Positions 48,380 to 60,478 of a stretch of DNA of 64,000 nucleotides are shown piece after piece; within the stretch, counting starts at the first letter, position 1, and every line of letters begins with the position of its first letter. Under the pieces are notes generated by a model, which had not been told where the DNA came from, did not search any database, and saw only the letters and a program-made list of their open reading frames with translations. The stretch lies in contig NC_092339.1 of assembly GCF_046630445.1 (NCBI RefSeq), forward strand, positions 76,712,001 through 76,776,000, read 5' to 3'. The DNA is from Rutidosis leptorrhynchoides (Eukaryota > Streptophyta > Magnoliopsida > Asterales > Asteraceae). The translations under genes were made by a program, and so were the position numbers.

Positions 48380-50053
48380 TACCTACCCGTTAAATAAATT
48401 TCGTCCCGAAATTTTAAGCTGTTGAAGGTGTTGACGAATCTTCTGGAAATAGATGCGGGTATTTCTTATTCATGTGATCTTCACGCTCCCAGGTGAACTC
48501 GGGTCATCTACGAGCATTCCATCGAACCTTAACAATTGGTATCTTGTTTTGCTTAAGTCTTTTAACCTCACGATCCATTATTTTGACGGGTTTTTCGATG
48601 AATTGGAGTTTTTCATTGATTTGGATTTCATCTAACGGAATAGTGAGATCTTCTTTAGCAAAACATTTCTTCAAATTCGAGACATGGAAAGTGTTATGTA
48701 CAGCCGCGAGTTGTTGAGGTAACTCAAGTCGGTAAGCTACTGGTCCGACACGATCAATAATCTTGAATGGTCCAATATACCTTGGATTTAATTTCCCTCG
48801 TTTACCAAATCGAACAACGCCTTTCCAAGGTGCAACTTTAAGCATGACCATCTCTCCAATTTCAAATTCTATATATTTTCTTTTAATGTCAGCGTAGCTC
48901 TTTTGTCGACTTTGGGCGGTTTTCAACCGTTGTTGAATTTGGATGATCTTCTCGGTAGTTTCTTGTATAATCTCCGGACCCGTAATCTGTCTATCCCCCA
49001 CTTCACTCCAACAAATCGGAGACCTGCACTTTCTACCATAAAGTGCTTCAAACGACGCCATCTCAATGCTTGAATGGTAGCTGTTGTTGTAGGAAAATTC
49101 TGCTAATGGTAGATGTCGATCCCAACTGTTTCCGAAATCAATAACACATGCTCGTAGCATGTCTTCAAGCATTTGTATCGTCCTTTCACTCTGCCCATCA
49201 GTTTGTGGATGATAGGCAGTACTCATGTCTAGACGAGTTCCTAATGCTTGCTGTAATGTCTGCCAGAATCTTGAAATAAATCTGCCATCCCTATCAGAGA
49301 TAATAGAGATTGGTATTCCATGTCTGGAGACGACTTCCTTCAAATACAGTCGTGCTAACTTCTCCATCTTGTCATCTTCTCTTATTGGCAGGAAATGTGC
49401 TGATTTGGTGAGACGATCAACTATTACCCAAATAGTATCAAAACCATTTGCAGTCCTTGGCAATTTAGTGATGAAATCCATGGTAATGTTTTCCCATTTC
49501 CATTCCGGGATTTCGGGTTGTTGAAGTAGACCTGATGGTTTCTGATGCTCAGCTTTGACCTTAGAACACGTCAAACATTCTCCTACGTATTTAGCAACAT
49601 CGGCTTTCATACCCGGCCACCAAAAATATTTCCTGAGATCCTTGTACATCTTCCCCGTTCCAGGATGTATTTAGTATCTGGTTTTATGAGCTTCTCTAAG
49701 TACCATTTCTCTCATATCTCCAAATTTTGGTACCCAAATCCTTTCAGCCCTATACCGGGTTCCGTCTTCCCGAATATTAAGATGTTTCTCCGATCCTTTG
49801 GGTATTTCATCCTTTAAATTTCCCTCTTTTAAAACTCCTTGTTGCGCCTCCTTTATTTGAGTAGTAAGGTTATTATGAATCATTATATTCATAGATTTTA
49901 CTCGAATGGGTTCTCTGTCCTTCCTGCTCAAGGCATCGGCTACCACATTTGCCTTCCCCGGGTGGTAACGAATCTCAAATTCGTAATCATTCAATAATTC
50001 AATCCACCTACGCTGCCTCATATTCAGTTGTTTCTGATTAAATATGTGTTGAA
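48380..50053 (-). pseudogene. A3 gag-pol fragment: RNase H end, integrase, chromodomain
   Basis: A minus-strand polyprotein fragment with RNase H tail ([15 protein letters not shown]), H2C2 zinc finger, integrase core ([23 protein letters not shown]) and chromodomain. Two nonsense changes relative to A2: TCA to TAA at 49668-49670 and GGA to TGA near 48501. It is cut at 50053 by the A4 LTR; the 5 bp before A4 are TTGAA. The rest of A3 is outside the window. Confidence 0.88.
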
Positions 50054-50666
50054 TGTAGTGACCCGAACTTTTCCATGTTTATATATATTAACTGAGATTG
50101 ATATTTACATGATTAAATGTTTCCAACATGTTAAGCAATCAAACTTGTTAAGACTTGATTAATTGAAATAGGTTTCATATAGACAATTGACCACCCAAGT
50201 TGACCGGTGATTCACGAACGTTAAAACTTGTAAAAACTATATGATGACATATATATGATTATATATATAGTTAACATGATATTATGATAAGTAAACATAT
50301 CATTAATTATATTAACAATGAACTACATATGTAAAAACAAGACTACTAACTTAATGATTTTGAAACGAGACATATATGTAACGATTATCGTTGTAACGAC
50401 ATTTAATGTATATATATCATATTAAGAGATATTCGTACATCATAATATCATGATAATATAATAATTTAAAATCTCTTTTGATATTATAAACATTGGGTTA
50501 ACAACATTTAACAAGATCGTTAACCTAAAGGTTTCAAAACAACATTTACATGTAACGACTAACGATGACTTAACGACTCAGTTAAAATGTATATACATGT
50601 AGTGTTTTAATATGTATTCATACACTTTTTAAAGACTTCAAGACACTTATCAAAATACTTCTACTT
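50054..50666 (+). repeat. A4 LTR, left part (split by A2)
   Basis: First 613 bp of a family-A LTR starting TGTAGTGACCC. It ends in TACTT, the A2 target site, and continues in register at 63781. Candidate A4 target duplication on the left is TTGAA (50049-50053). Confidence 0.9.
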
Positions 50667-53600
50667 TGTAGTGACCCGAACTTTTCCATGTTTATATATA
50701 TTAATTGAGATTGATATTTACATGATTAAATGTTTCCAACATGTTAAGCAATCAAACTTGTTAAGACTTGATTAATTGAAATATGTTTCATATAGACAAT
50801 TGACCACCCAAGTTGATCGGTGATTCACGAACGTTAAAACTTGTAAAAACTATATGATGACATATATATGGATATATATATATATAGTTAACATGATACT
50901 ATGATAAGAAAACATATCATAAAGTATATTAACAATGAACTACATATGTAAAAACAAGACTACTAACTTAATGATTTTTAAACGAGACATATATGTAACG
51001 ATTATCGTTGTAAAGACATTTAATGTATATATATCATATTAAGAGATATTCATACATGATAATATCATGATAATATAATAATTTAAAATCTCATTTGATA
51101 TTATAAACATTGGGTTAACAACATTTAACAAGATCGTTAACCTAAAGGTTTCAAAACAACACTTACATGTAACGACTAACGATGACTTAACGACTCAGTT
51201 AAAATGTATATACATGTAGTGTTTTAATATGTATTTATACACTTTTGAAAGACTTCAATACACTTATCAAAATACTTCTACTTAACAAAAATGCTTACAA
51301 TTACATCCTCGTTCAGTTTCATCAACAATTCTACTCGTATGCACCCGTATTCGTACTCGTACAATACACAGCTTTTAGATGTATGTACTATTGGTATATA
51401 CACTCCAATGATCAGCTCTTAGCAGCCCATGTGAGTCACCTAACACATGTGGGAACCATCATTTGGCAACTAGCATGAAATATCTCATAAAATTACAAAA
51501 ATATGAGTAATCATTCATGACTTATTTACATGAAAACAAAATTACATATCCTTTATATCTAATCCATACACCAACGACCAAAAACACCTACAAACACTTT
51601 CATTCTTCAATTTTCTTCATCTAATTGATCTCTCTCAAGTTCTATCTTCAAGTTCTAAGTGTTCTTCATAAATTCCAAAAGTTCTAGTTTCATAAAATCA
51701 AGAATACTTTCAAGTTTGCTAGCTCACTTCCAATCTTGTAAGGTGATCATCCAACCTCAAGAAATCTTTGTTTCTTACAGTAGGTTATCATTCTAATATA
51801 AGGTAATAATCATATTCAAACTTTGGTTCAATTTCTATAACTATAACAATCTTATTTCAAGTGATGATCTTACTTGAACTTGTTTTCGTGTCATGATTCT
51901 GCTTCAAGAACTTCGAGCCATCCAAGGATCCATTGGAGCTAGATCCATTTTTCTCTTTTCCAGTAGGTTTATCCAAGGAAATTAAGGTAGTAATGATGTT
52001 CATAACATCATTCGATTCATACATATAAAGCTATCTTATTCGAAGGTTTAAACTTGTAATCACTAAAACATAGTTTAGTTAATTCTAAACTTGTTCGCAA
52101 ACAAAAGTTAATCCTTCTAACTTGACTTTTAAAATCAACTAAACACATGTTCTATATCTATATGATATGCTAACTTAATGATTTAAAATCTGGAAACACG
52201 AAAAACACCGTAAAACCGGATTTACGCCGTCGTAGTAACACCGCGGGCTGTTTTGGGTTAGTTAATTAAAAACTATGATAAACTTTGATTTAAAAGTTGT
52301 TATTCTGAGAAAATGATTTTTATTATGAACATGAAACTATATCCAAAAATTATGGTTAAACTCAAAGTGGAAGTATGTTTTCTAAAATGGTCATCTAGAC
52401 GTCGTTCTTTCGACTGAAATGACTACCTTTACAAAAACGACTTGTAACTTATTTTTCCGACTATAAACCTATACTTTTTCTGTTTAGATTCATAAAATAG
52501 AGTTCAATATGAAATCATAGCAATTTGATTCACTCAAAACGGATTTAAAATGAAGAAGTTATGGGTAAAACAAGATTGGATAATTTTTCTCATTTTAGCT
52601 ACGTGAAAATTGGTAACAAATCTATTCCAACCATAACTTAATCAACTTGTATTGTATATTATGTAATCTTGAGATACCATAGACACGTATACAATGTTTC
52701 GACCTATCATGTCGACACATCTATATATATTTCGGAACAACCATAGACACTCTATATGTGAATGTTGGAGTTAGCTATACAGGGTTGAGGTTGATTCCAA
52801 AATATATATAGTTTGAGTTGTGATCAATACTGAGATACGTATACACTGGGTCGTGGATTGATTTAAGATAATATTTATCGATTTATTTCTGTACATCTAA
52901 CTGTGGACAACTAGTTATAGGTTACTAACGAGGACAGCTGACTTAATAAACTTAAAACATCAAAATATATTAAAAGTGTTGTAAATATACTTTGAACATA
53001 CTTTAATATATATGTATATATTGTTATAGGTTCGTGAATCAACAGTGGCCAAGTCTTACTTCCTGACGAAGTAAAAATCTGTGAAGGTGAGTTATAGTCC
53101 CACTTTTAAAATCTAATATTTTTGGGATGAGAATACATGCAGGTTTTATAAATGATTTACAAAATAGACACAAGTACGTGAAACTACATTCTATGGTTGA
53201 ATTATCGAAATCGAATATGCCCCTTATTATTAAGTCTGGTAATCTAAGAATTAGGGAACAGACACCCTAATTGACGCGAATCCTAAAGATAGATCTATTG
53301 GGCCTAACAAACCCCATCCAAAGTACCGGATGCTTTAGTACTTCGAAATTTATATCATATCCGAAGGGTGTCCCGGAATGATGGGGATATTCTTATATAT
53401 GCATCTTGTTATTGTCGGTTACCAGGTGTTCACCATATGAATGATTTTTATCTCTATGTATGGGATGTGTATTGAAATATGAAATCTTGTGGTCTATTGT
53501 TACGATTTGATATATATAGGTTAAACCTATAACTCACCAACATTTTTGTTGACGTTTAAAGCATGTTTATTCTCAGGTGAATATTAAGAGCTTCCGCTGT

Positions 53601-53920
53601 TGCATACTAAAATAAGGACAAGATTTGGAGTCCATGTTTGTATGATATTGTGTAAAAACTGCATTCAAGAAACTGATTTCGATGTAACATATTTGTATTG
53701 TAAACCATTATGTAATGGTCGTGTGTAAACAGGATATTTTAGATTATCATTATTTGATAATCTACGTAAAGCTTTTTAAACCTTTATTTATGAAATAAAG
53801 GTTATGGTTTGTTTTAAAAATGAATGCAGTTTTTGAAAAACGTCTCATATAGAGGTCAAAACCTCGCAACGAAATCAATTAATATGGAACGTTTTTAATC
53901 AATAAGAACGGGACATTTCA
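50667..53920 (+). repeat. A2 5' LTR
   Basis: 3,254 bp, TGTAGTGACCCGAAC to GAACGGGACATTTCA, same organisation as the A1 LTR. Confidence 0.95.
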
Positions 53921-54021
53921 GTTGGTATCCGAGCGTTGGTCTTAGAGAACCAGAAAATTTGCATTAGTGTGTCTTATCGAGTTTGTTAGGATGCATTAGT
54001 AAGTCTGGACTTCGACCGTGT
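53921..54021 (+). promoter_or_regulatory. A2 primer-binding site and leader motifs
   Basis: TGGTATCCGAGCG (53923-53935) with the same one-base departure from the initiator-Met match as A1. GCATTAGTGTGTCT at 53961-53974, a second copy with one change at 53993-54006, then GGACTTCGACCGTGT to 54021. Confidence 0.75.
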
Positions 54022-54129
54022 TTTCTTTAAAAATGATTGCTTAACATTTTTGTTGGAAACTATATATTTTTAACATATGAATATTATGTGATATATTAAT
54101 CTCTTAACGTGTTTGATATTATGTGATAG

Positions 54130-54705
54130 ATGTCTACCTCTAGAACAAGTCCCATTGACTCACCTAATAATAATGAAGAGTCAAATGTAAATTGGAATGA
54201 TTTGTGGACTGATTCACAAGTTCCCGAAGAGGAACCGGAAGAAGAGTCGGAACCGGAAGAAGAATCGGAACCGGAAGAAGAATCGGAACCGGATGAAGTA
54301 ATAGAACCGGTGGGGGAAATAATAAAACGGTTAAGTAAAAGAAAATCCTCAACCAACCGACCAAAGTTAATTATGGTCAATGGTGTTTCCGCCAAGGAAG
54401 CAAAATATTGGGAGGATTACCAATTCTCCGATGAATCGGATTCCGACGAGAATTTCGATGATGTTATAGAAATTACCCCAACTGAATTTAAAAAGGCAAA
54501 AGAAAATAATAAGGGAAAGGGCATAAAAATAGAGAAATCTAATTCCAACCCCGATGAACTTTATATGTATCGTCAACCTCCGAAGTCCTTAAGTTGTAAC
54601 AATGACCCGGGAACCTCTAAACCACCAGGTTTTTCTAAACCAATGTGGACAACGACGGCTCGTATTAGGGGAACATCATATATCCCTAGAAACTTGGCAA
54701 AATGA
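54130..54705 (+). CDS. A2 ORF1: acidic protein of unknown function (191 residues)
   Basis: Same protein as A1 ORF1, with about ten residue differences scattered along it. It ends at TGA 54703-54705 where A1 reads CGA, losing the Lys/Glu-rich last 13 residues. The EEESEPE repeat block, basic KRLSKRKSS patch and ARIRGTSYIPRNLAK tail are kept. It precedes the F-box ORF by 176 bp. Nothing identifies a function. It may be a regulatory or nucleoprotein accessory, or the first exon of a spliced product (inference). Confidence 0.6.
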   Translation: MSTSRTSPIDSPNNNEESNVNWNDLWTDSQVPEEEPEEESEPEEESEPEEESEPDEVIEPVGEIIKRLSKRKSSTNRPKLIMVNGVSAKEAKYWEDYQFSDESDSDENFDDVIEITPTEFKKAKENNKGKGIKIEKSNSNPDELYMYRQPPKSLSCNNDPGTSKPPGFSKPMWTTTARIRGTSYIPRNLAK

Positions 54706-54845
54706 ACCAAAACTGAAGAAGAAGAAACGAGCGAGTCGTAATAAGATAGTTGTATTCGTGTGGTGTAATATATGTAATATAGTGTTCTTATGCTTTATGA
54801 TATATGTAAAAATTGCTTGTATTAATAAGTATTTTTTTTATGAAA

Positions 54846-54867
54846 CTAACTCTTGTCTATTTTACAG
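54846..54867 (+). promoter_or_regulatory. Branch point and splice acceptor before the F-box ORF
   Basis: A CTAAC branch-point consensus (54846-54850) is followed by a pyrimidine-rich CTTGTCTATTTTACAG with AG at 54866-54867, 15 bp before the F-box ATG. A1 keeps the same arrangement. A matching donor is not certain: GTAATA near 54764 or a donor in the leader or ORF1 are candidates. Confidence 0.5.
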
Positions 54868-54881
54868 TTTAAAAACACAAA

Positions 54882-55565
54882 ATGGATAGACAACCCAATA
54901 TTTTAAGAGACCTACCCGGAGACATGATTGATGAAATCTTGTCTAGAGTCGGCCAGAATTCTTCGGCACAACTATTTAAGGCGAGATCAGTTTGTAAGAC
55001 ATTCGAAGAACGTTCCAAGAATGTCTTGGTTTATAAGAGACTTTCATTTGAAAGATGGGGGATATCACATTGGGAAACCCATAAGTTACGATGTGTTTAC
55101 TTTGACGCATATATTGCGGGGAACCCAAATGCTATTTTACGCAACGGGTTAAGAAATTATTTTGACTCAATATATCCGAATATTGGACTTCGTGATTTAG
55201 AAAAAGCGGCTAACATGCAACATAAAGAAGCATGTTATGCTTACGGATTAGTAATGTTCGCTTCTCACCAAAGTGAGAACAAGAACATCGGGCTACAACT
55301 ATTAAACAAAACGTTTCCACAAGTGACGGAGTCGGTAATTGGGGTAAGAAATGAGGTTTTTAGATTATTACGGGACTGTTGGACATTACGTAACCCTCGT
55401 CCCTTTGATGACGTTACAACACGCTGTCTTATCAACGGCCATAACGGTTATGTTGCACAAGACCAAGGATGGGAAGTAGTCCTAGTAAAACCAGAATGCA
55501 TGACTTGTTTCTGGACGTATGAATTACGTGTCTTTATTGCCTTTGCCGAACGACTTGTGTACTAG
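54882..55565 (+). CDS. Retrotransposon-borne F-box protein (At2g35280-like), intact
   Basis: A 227-residue ORF between ORF1 and gag. An F-box occupies about residues 8-58 (LRDLPGDMIDEILSRVG.., VCKTFEERSKN.., YKRLSFERW). F-box proteins couple substrates to SKP1-CUL1 ubiquitin ligases. A Sel1-like helical segment follows (about 78-142: GNPNAILRNGLRNYF, LEKAANMQHKEACYAYGLVM), as in the plant At2g35280-like F-box group. The C-terminal third carries Cys166, Cys182, Cys206 and Cys209 (PECMTCFW), a possible metal site. Retroelements do not normally encode such a protein, so it looks captured from the host. The A1 copy has lost its start codon and 31 bp, so A2 is the functional version. The substrate is unknown. 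Family assignment is from memory of motif order. Confidence 0.75.
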   Translation: MDRQPNILRDLPGDMIDEILSRVGQNSSAQLFKARSVCKTFEERSKNVLVYKRLSFERWGISHWETHKLRCVYFDAYIAGNPNAILRNGLRNYFDSIYPNIGLRDLEKAANMQHKEACYAYGLVMFASHQSENKNIGLQLLNKTFPQVTESVIGVRNEVFRLLRDCWTLRNPRPFDDVTTRCLINGHNGYVAQDQGWEVVLVKPECMTCFWTYELRVFIAFAERLVY

Positions 55566-55755
55566 CTAGAATTGTCTTCACAACTATCTTGTATCAAAGT
55601 TATTGTGTGCTATATTTCATGCTTTATGTAAAATAAGCGGTATTGTAAGTTTGTAAAATATTGTATAAAAGTTTGAACGCGAAATATTATTACAATCAGT
55701 TTTTCATATAGAATTGTAGTAGTTGAATTGTATATTAGCTACTAAGTATGAACTT

Positions 55756-55774
55756 AACGGGTAGGTACTACCCG
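55756..55774 (+). other. Internal polypurine-region copy with hairpin, A2
   Basis: AACGGGTAGGTACTACCCG, identical to A1 (36782-36800) and sharing AACGGGTAGGTACT with the 3' LTR junction at 60501-60514. It lies between the F-box stop and the gag start. Confidence 0.75.
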
Positions 55775-55906
55775 AATTTAAACTTATAAAACGCTAATAT
55801 GAAGAAAAAGCTTTTATAAATGAGTTCATATTATGCTACGAAATACTATTAACTACTCTTAATATTCTGTATGATTAACTTGTTCCATTTAACTATTTTG
55901 AAGGAA

Positions 55907-58900
55907 ATGGCACCGACTACTCGACACACCGTGAATATGAATGAAGAGGAATTCCGTACTTTTCTAGCTTCAAACATAGCCGCAGTACAGGCTGCGTTAC
56001 ATACCAACAATAACCTTGGATCTTGCAGTACAGGAAATCGTGTAGGATGCACTTACAAAGAATTCACTGCCTGCAAACCTTTGGAATTTGATGGAACCGA
56101 AGGACCGATCGGATTGAAACGGTGGACCGAGAAGGTTGAATCGGTGTTTGCCATAAGTAAGTGTACTGAAGAGGACAAAGTGAAGTACGCTACGCATACC
56201 TTCACAGGTTCTGCGTTAACATGGTGGAATACCTATCTAGAGCAAGTGGGACAAGATGATGCGTACGCACTACCGTGGTCAGCATTCAAGCACTTGATGA
56301 ACGAGAAGTACCGTCCCAGAACCGAGGTCAATAAGCTCAAGACAGAACTTAGAGGGTTACGAACCCAAGGATTTGATATTACCACGTACGAAAGACAATT
56401 CACAGAATTGTGCTTATTGTGTCCGGGAGCATTCGAAGATGAGGAAGAGAAGATCGACGCGTTTGTGAAAGGATTACCGGAAAGAATCCAAGAAGATATA
56501 AGTTCACACGAGCCCGCCTCCATACAACAGGCATGTAGAATGGCTCACAAACTAGTGAACCAGATTGAAGAAAGAATTAAAGAACAGACTGCTGAAGAGG
56601 CCAATGTGAAGCAAGTCAAAAGAAAGTGGGAGGAAAACGGTGATAAGAATCACCAATACAACAACAACAACAATTACAACAATAATCGCAACAATTATCC
56701 CAACAATCGCAACATCAATCGCAACTACAACAAACGGCCCAACAACAACAACAACAACAACAGCAACTACAACAATCATCCCAACAACAATAATAACCGC
56801 AACAACAACAACAATCAGAAGCAGCTATGCCAAAGGTGTGAAAAGAATCACTCGGGGTTCTGCACCAAATTTTGCAACAAGTGTAAAAGAAATGGTCATA
56901 GCGCGGCGAAGTGTGAGGTCTACGGACCATGGGTTAATAGAACGAAAGGAACAAATGGTGTCGGAACGAGTAATGGCGGAGCAAGTAGTGTCGGAGCAAG
57001 TTATGCCAATGTAGTTTGTTATAAATGTGGAAAACCGGGCCACATTATTAGAAATTGCCCGAACCAGGAGAACACGAATGGACAAGGCCGTGGAAGAGTT
57101 TTCAATATTAATGCGGTAGAGGCACAGGAAGACCCGGAGCTTGTTACGGGTACGTTTCTTATTGACAATAAATCTGCTTACGTTTTATTTGATTCGGGTG
57201 CGGATAGAAGCTATATGAGTAGAGATTTTTGTGCTAAATTAAGTTGTCCATTGACGCCTTTGGATAGTAAATTTTTACTCGAATTAGCAAATGGTAAATT
57301 AATTTCAGCAGATAATATATGTCGGAATCGAGAAATTAAACTGGTTAGCGAAACATTTAAGATTGATTTGATACCAGTAGAGTTAGGGAGTTTTGATGTG
57401 ATAATCGGTATGGACTGGTTGAAAGAAGTGAAAGCGGAGATCGTTTGTTACAAAAATGCAATTCGCATTATACGAGAAAAAGGAAAACCCTTAATGGTGT
57501 ACGGAGAAAAGGGCAACACGAAGCTACATCTTATTAGTAATTTGAAGGCACAAAAACTAATAAGAAAAGGTTGCTATGCTGTTCTAGCACACGTCGAGAA
57601 AGTACAAACTGAAGAAAAGAGCATCAATGATGTTCCCATTGCAAAAGAATTTCCCGATGTATTTCCGAAAGAATTACCGGGATTACCCCCACATCGATCC
57701 GTTGAATTTCAAATAGATCTTGTACCAGGAGCTGCACCAATAGCTCGTGCTCCTTACAGACTAGCACCCAGCGAGATGAAAGAACTGCAAAGCCAATTAC
57801 AAGAACTTTTAGAGCGTGGTTTCATTCGACCAAGCACATCACCGTGGGGAGCTCCTGTTTTGTTTGTCAAGAAGAAAGATGGTACATTCAGGTTGTGTAT
57901 CGACTACCGAGAGTTGAACAAACTTACCATCAAGAACCGCTACCCACTACCGAGAATCGACGACTTATTTGATCAACTACAAGGCTCGTCTGTTTATTCA
58001 AAGATTGACTTACGTTCCGGGTATCATCAAATGCGGGTGAAAGAAGATGATATTCCAAAGACTGCTTTCAGAACACGTTACGGTCATTACGAGTTTATGG
58101 TCATGCCGTTTGGTTTAACTAATGCACCAGCTGTGTTCATGGACCTTATGAACCGAGTGTGTGGACCATACCTTGACAAGTTTGTCATTGTTTTCATTGA
58201 TGACATACTTATTTACTCAAAGAATGACCAAGAACACGGTGAACATTTGAGAAAGGTGTTAGAAGTATTGAGGAAGGAAGAATTGTACGCTAAGTTTTCA
58301 AAGTGTGCATTTTGGTTGGAAGAAGTTCAATTCCTCGGTCACATAGTGAACAAAGAAGGTATTAAGGTGGATCCGGCAAAGATAGAAACTGTTGAAAAGT
58401 GGGAAACCCCGAAAACTCCGAAACACATACGCCAGTTTTTAGGACTAGCTGGTTACTACAGAAGGTTCATCCAAGACTTTTCCAGAATAGCAAAACCCTT
58501 GACTGCATTAACGCATAAAGGGAAGAAATTTGAATGGAATGATGAACAAGAGAAAGCGTTTCAGTTATTGAAGAAAAAGCTAACTACGGCACCTATATTG
58601 TCATTGCCTGAAGGGAATGATGATTTTGTGATTTATTGTGATGCATCAAAGCAAGGTCTCGGTTGTGTATTAATGCAACGAACGAAGGTGATTGCTTATG
58701 CGTCTAGACAATTGAAGATTCACGAACAAAATTATACGACGCATGATTTGGAATTAGGCGCGGTTGTTTTTGCATTAAAGACTTGGAGGCACTACTTATA
58801 TGGGGTCAAAAGTATTATATATACCGACCACAAAAGTCTTCAACACATATTTAATCAGAAACAACTGAATATGAGGCAGCGTAGGTGGATTGAATTATTG

Positions 58901-60478
58901 AATGATTACGACTTTGAGATTCGTTACCACCCGGGGAAGGCAAATGTGGTAGCCGATGCCTTGAGCAGGAAGGACAGAGAACCCATTCGAGTAAAATCTA
59001 TGAATATAATGATTTATAATAACATTACTACTCAAATAAAGGAGGCGCAACAAGGAGTTTTAAAAGAGGGAAATTTAAAGGATGAAATACCCAAAGGATC
59101 GGAGAAGCATCTTAATATTCGGGAAGACGAAACCCGGTATAGGGCTGAAAGGATTTGGGTACCAAAATTTGGAGATATGAGAGAAATGGTACTTAGAGAA
59201 GCTCATAAAACCAGATACTCAATACATCCTGGAACGGGGAAGATGTACAAGGATCTCAAGAAACATTTTTGGTGGCCGGGTATGAAAGCCGATGTTGCTA
59301 AATACGTAGGAGAATGTTTGACGTGTTCTAAGGTTAAAGCTGAGCATCAGAAACCATCAGGTCTACTTCAACAACCCGAAATCCCGAAATGGAAATGGGA
59401 AAACATTACCATGGATTTCATCACTAAATTGCCAAGGACTGCAAGTGGTTTTGATACTATTTGGGTAATAGTTGATCGTCTCACCAAATCAGCACACTTC
59501 CTACCAATAAGAGAAGATGACAAGATGGAGAAGTTAGCACGACTGTATTTGAAGGAAGTCGTCTCCAGACATGGAATACCAATCTCTATTATCTCTGATA
59601 GGGATGGCAGATTTATTTCAAGATTCTGGCAGACATTACAGCAAGCATTAGGAACTCGTCTAGACATGAGTACTGCCTATCATCCACAAACTGATGGGCA
59701 GAGCGAAAGGACGATACAAACGCTTGAAGACATGCTACGAGCATGTGTTATTGATTTCGGAAACAGTTGGGATCGACATCTACCGTTAGCAGAATTTTCC
59801 TACAACAACAGCTACCATTCAAGCATTGAGATGGCGCCGTTTGAAGCACTTTATGGTAGAAAGTGCAGGTCTCCGATTTGTTGGAGTGAAGTGGGGGATA
59901 GACAGATTACGGGTCCGGAGATTATACAAGAAACTACCGAGAAGATCATCCAAATTCAACAACGGTTGAAAACCGCCCAAAGTCGACAAAAGAGCTACGC
60001 TGACATTAAAAGAAAAGATATAGAATTTGAAATTGGAGAGATGGTCATGCTTAAAGTTGCACCTTGGAAAGGCGTTGTTCGATTTGGTAAACGAGGGAAA
60101 TTAAATCCAAGGTATATTGGACCATTCAAGATTATTGATCGTGTCGGACCAGTAGCTTACCGACTAGAGTTACCTCAACAACTCGCGGCTGTACATAATA
60201 CTTTCCACGTCTCGAATTTAAAGAAATGTTTTGCTAAAGAAGATCTCACTATTCCGTTAGATGAAATCCAAATCAACGAAAAACTTCAATTCATCGAAGA
60301 ACCCGTCGAAATAATGGATCGTGAGGTTAAAAGACTTAAGCAAAACAAGATACCAATTGTTAAGGTTCGATGGAATGCTCGTAGAGGACCCGAGTTCACC
60401 TGGGAGCGTGAAGATCAGATGAAGAAGAAATACCCGCATCTATTTCCAGAAGATTCGTCAACACCTTCAACAGCTTAA
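55907..60478 (+). CDS. A2 gag-pol polyprotein, Ty3/Gypsy chromovirus, intact
   Basis: 1,523 residues from ATG 55907, chosen because it follows AAGGAA and starts the conserved MAPTTRHTV; an in-frame ATG 12 codons upstream exists. Order (numbering from 55907): gag capsid region 30-250; Asn-rich linker about 250-305, coded by an AAC repeat; zinc knuckles [12 protein letters not shown].. and [14 protein letters not shown] near 307-385; protease [10 protein letters not shown] near 428; RT from about 590 with FIDDILIYS near 762; RNase [10 protein letters not shown] near 909; integrase H2C2 finger near 1099-1140 and D,D35E core (DFITK, SDRDGR, SERT; about 1168-1266); GPY/F module near 1400; chromodomain about 1468-1515. 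No stop or frameshift. Gag and Pol are in one frame, as usual in chromoviruses, so Gag excess must come from another mechanism. Confidence 0.95.
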   Translation: MAPTTRHTVNMNEEEFRTFLASNIAAVQAALHTNNNLGSCSTGNRVGCTYKEFTACKPLEFDGTEGPIGLKRWTEKVESVFAISKCTEEDKVKYATHTFTGSALTWWNTYLEQVGQDDAYALPWSAFKHLMNEKYRPRTEVNKLKTELRGLRTQGFDITTYERQFTELCLLCPGAFEDEEEKIDAFVKGLPERIQEDISSHEPASIQQACRMAHKLVNQIEERIKEQTAEEANVKQVKRKWEENGDKNHQYNNNNNYNNNRNNYPNNRNINRNYNKRPNNNNNNNSNYNNHPNNNNNRNNNNNQKQLCQRCEKNHSGFCTKFCNKCKRNGHSAAKCEVYGPWVNRTKGTNGVGTSNGGASSVGASYANVVCYKCGKPGHIIRNCPNQENTNGQGRGRVFNINAVEAQEDPELVTGTFLIDNKSAYVLFDSGADRSYMSRDFCAKLSCPLTPLDSKFLLELANGKLISADNICRNREIKLVSETFKIDLIPVELGSFDVIIGMDWLKEVKAEIVCYKNAIRIIREKGKPLMVYGEKGNTKLHLISNLKAQKLIRKGCYAVLAHVEKVQTEEKSINDVPIAKEFPDVFPKELPGLPPHRSVEFQIDLVPGAAPIARAPYRLAPSEMKELQSQLQELLERGFIRPSTSPWGAPVLFVKKKDGTFRLCIDYRELNKLTIKNRYPLPRIDDLFDQLQGSSVYSKIDLRSGYHQMRVKEDDIPKTAFRTRYGHYEFMVMPFGLTNAPAVFMDLMNRVCGPYLDKFVIVFIDDILIYSKNDQEHGEHLRKVLEVLRKEELYAKFSKCAFWLEEVQFLGHIVNKEGIKVDPAKIETVEKWETPKTPKHIRQFLGLAGYYRRFIQDFSRIAKPLTALTHKGKKFEWNDEQEKAFQLLKKKLTTAPILSLPEGNDDFVIYCDASKQGLGCVLMQRTKVIAYASRQLKIHEQNYTTHDLELGAVVFALKTWRHYLYGVKSIIYTDHKSLQHIFNQKQLNMRQRRWIELLNDYDFEIRYHPGKANVVADALSRKDREPIRVKSMNIMIYNNITTQIKEAQQGVLKEGNLKDEIPKGSEKHLNIREDETRYRAERIWVPKFGDMREMVLREAHKTRYSIHPGTGKMYKDLKKHFWWPGMKADVAKYVGECLTCSKVKAEHQKPSGLLQQPEIPKWKWENITMDFITKLPRTASGFDTIWVIVDRLTKSAHFLPIREDDKMEKLARLYLKEVVSRHGIPISIISDRDGRFISRFWQTLQQALGTRLDMSTAYHPQTDGQSERTIQTLEDMLRACVIDFGNSWDRHLPLAEFSYNNSYHSSIEMAPFEALYGRKCRSPICWSEVGDRQITGPEIIQETTEKIIQIQQRLKTAQSRQKSYADIKRKDIEFEIGEMVMLKVAPWKGVVRFGKRGKLNPRYIGPFKIIDRVGPVAYRLELPQQLAAVHNTFHVSNLKKCFAKEDLTIPLDEIQINEKLQFIEEPVEIMDREVKRLKQNKIPIVKVRWNARRGPEFTWEREDQMKKKYPHLFPEDSSTPSTA
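56650..56818 (+). repeat. AAC-rich tract coding the Gag Asn-rich linker
   Basis: Low-complexity AAC/AAT repeats within gag. The A1 counterpart (37678-37851) differs by a few codons. Reverse-strand Val-rich ORFs here are by-products of the repeat. Confidence 0.8.
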
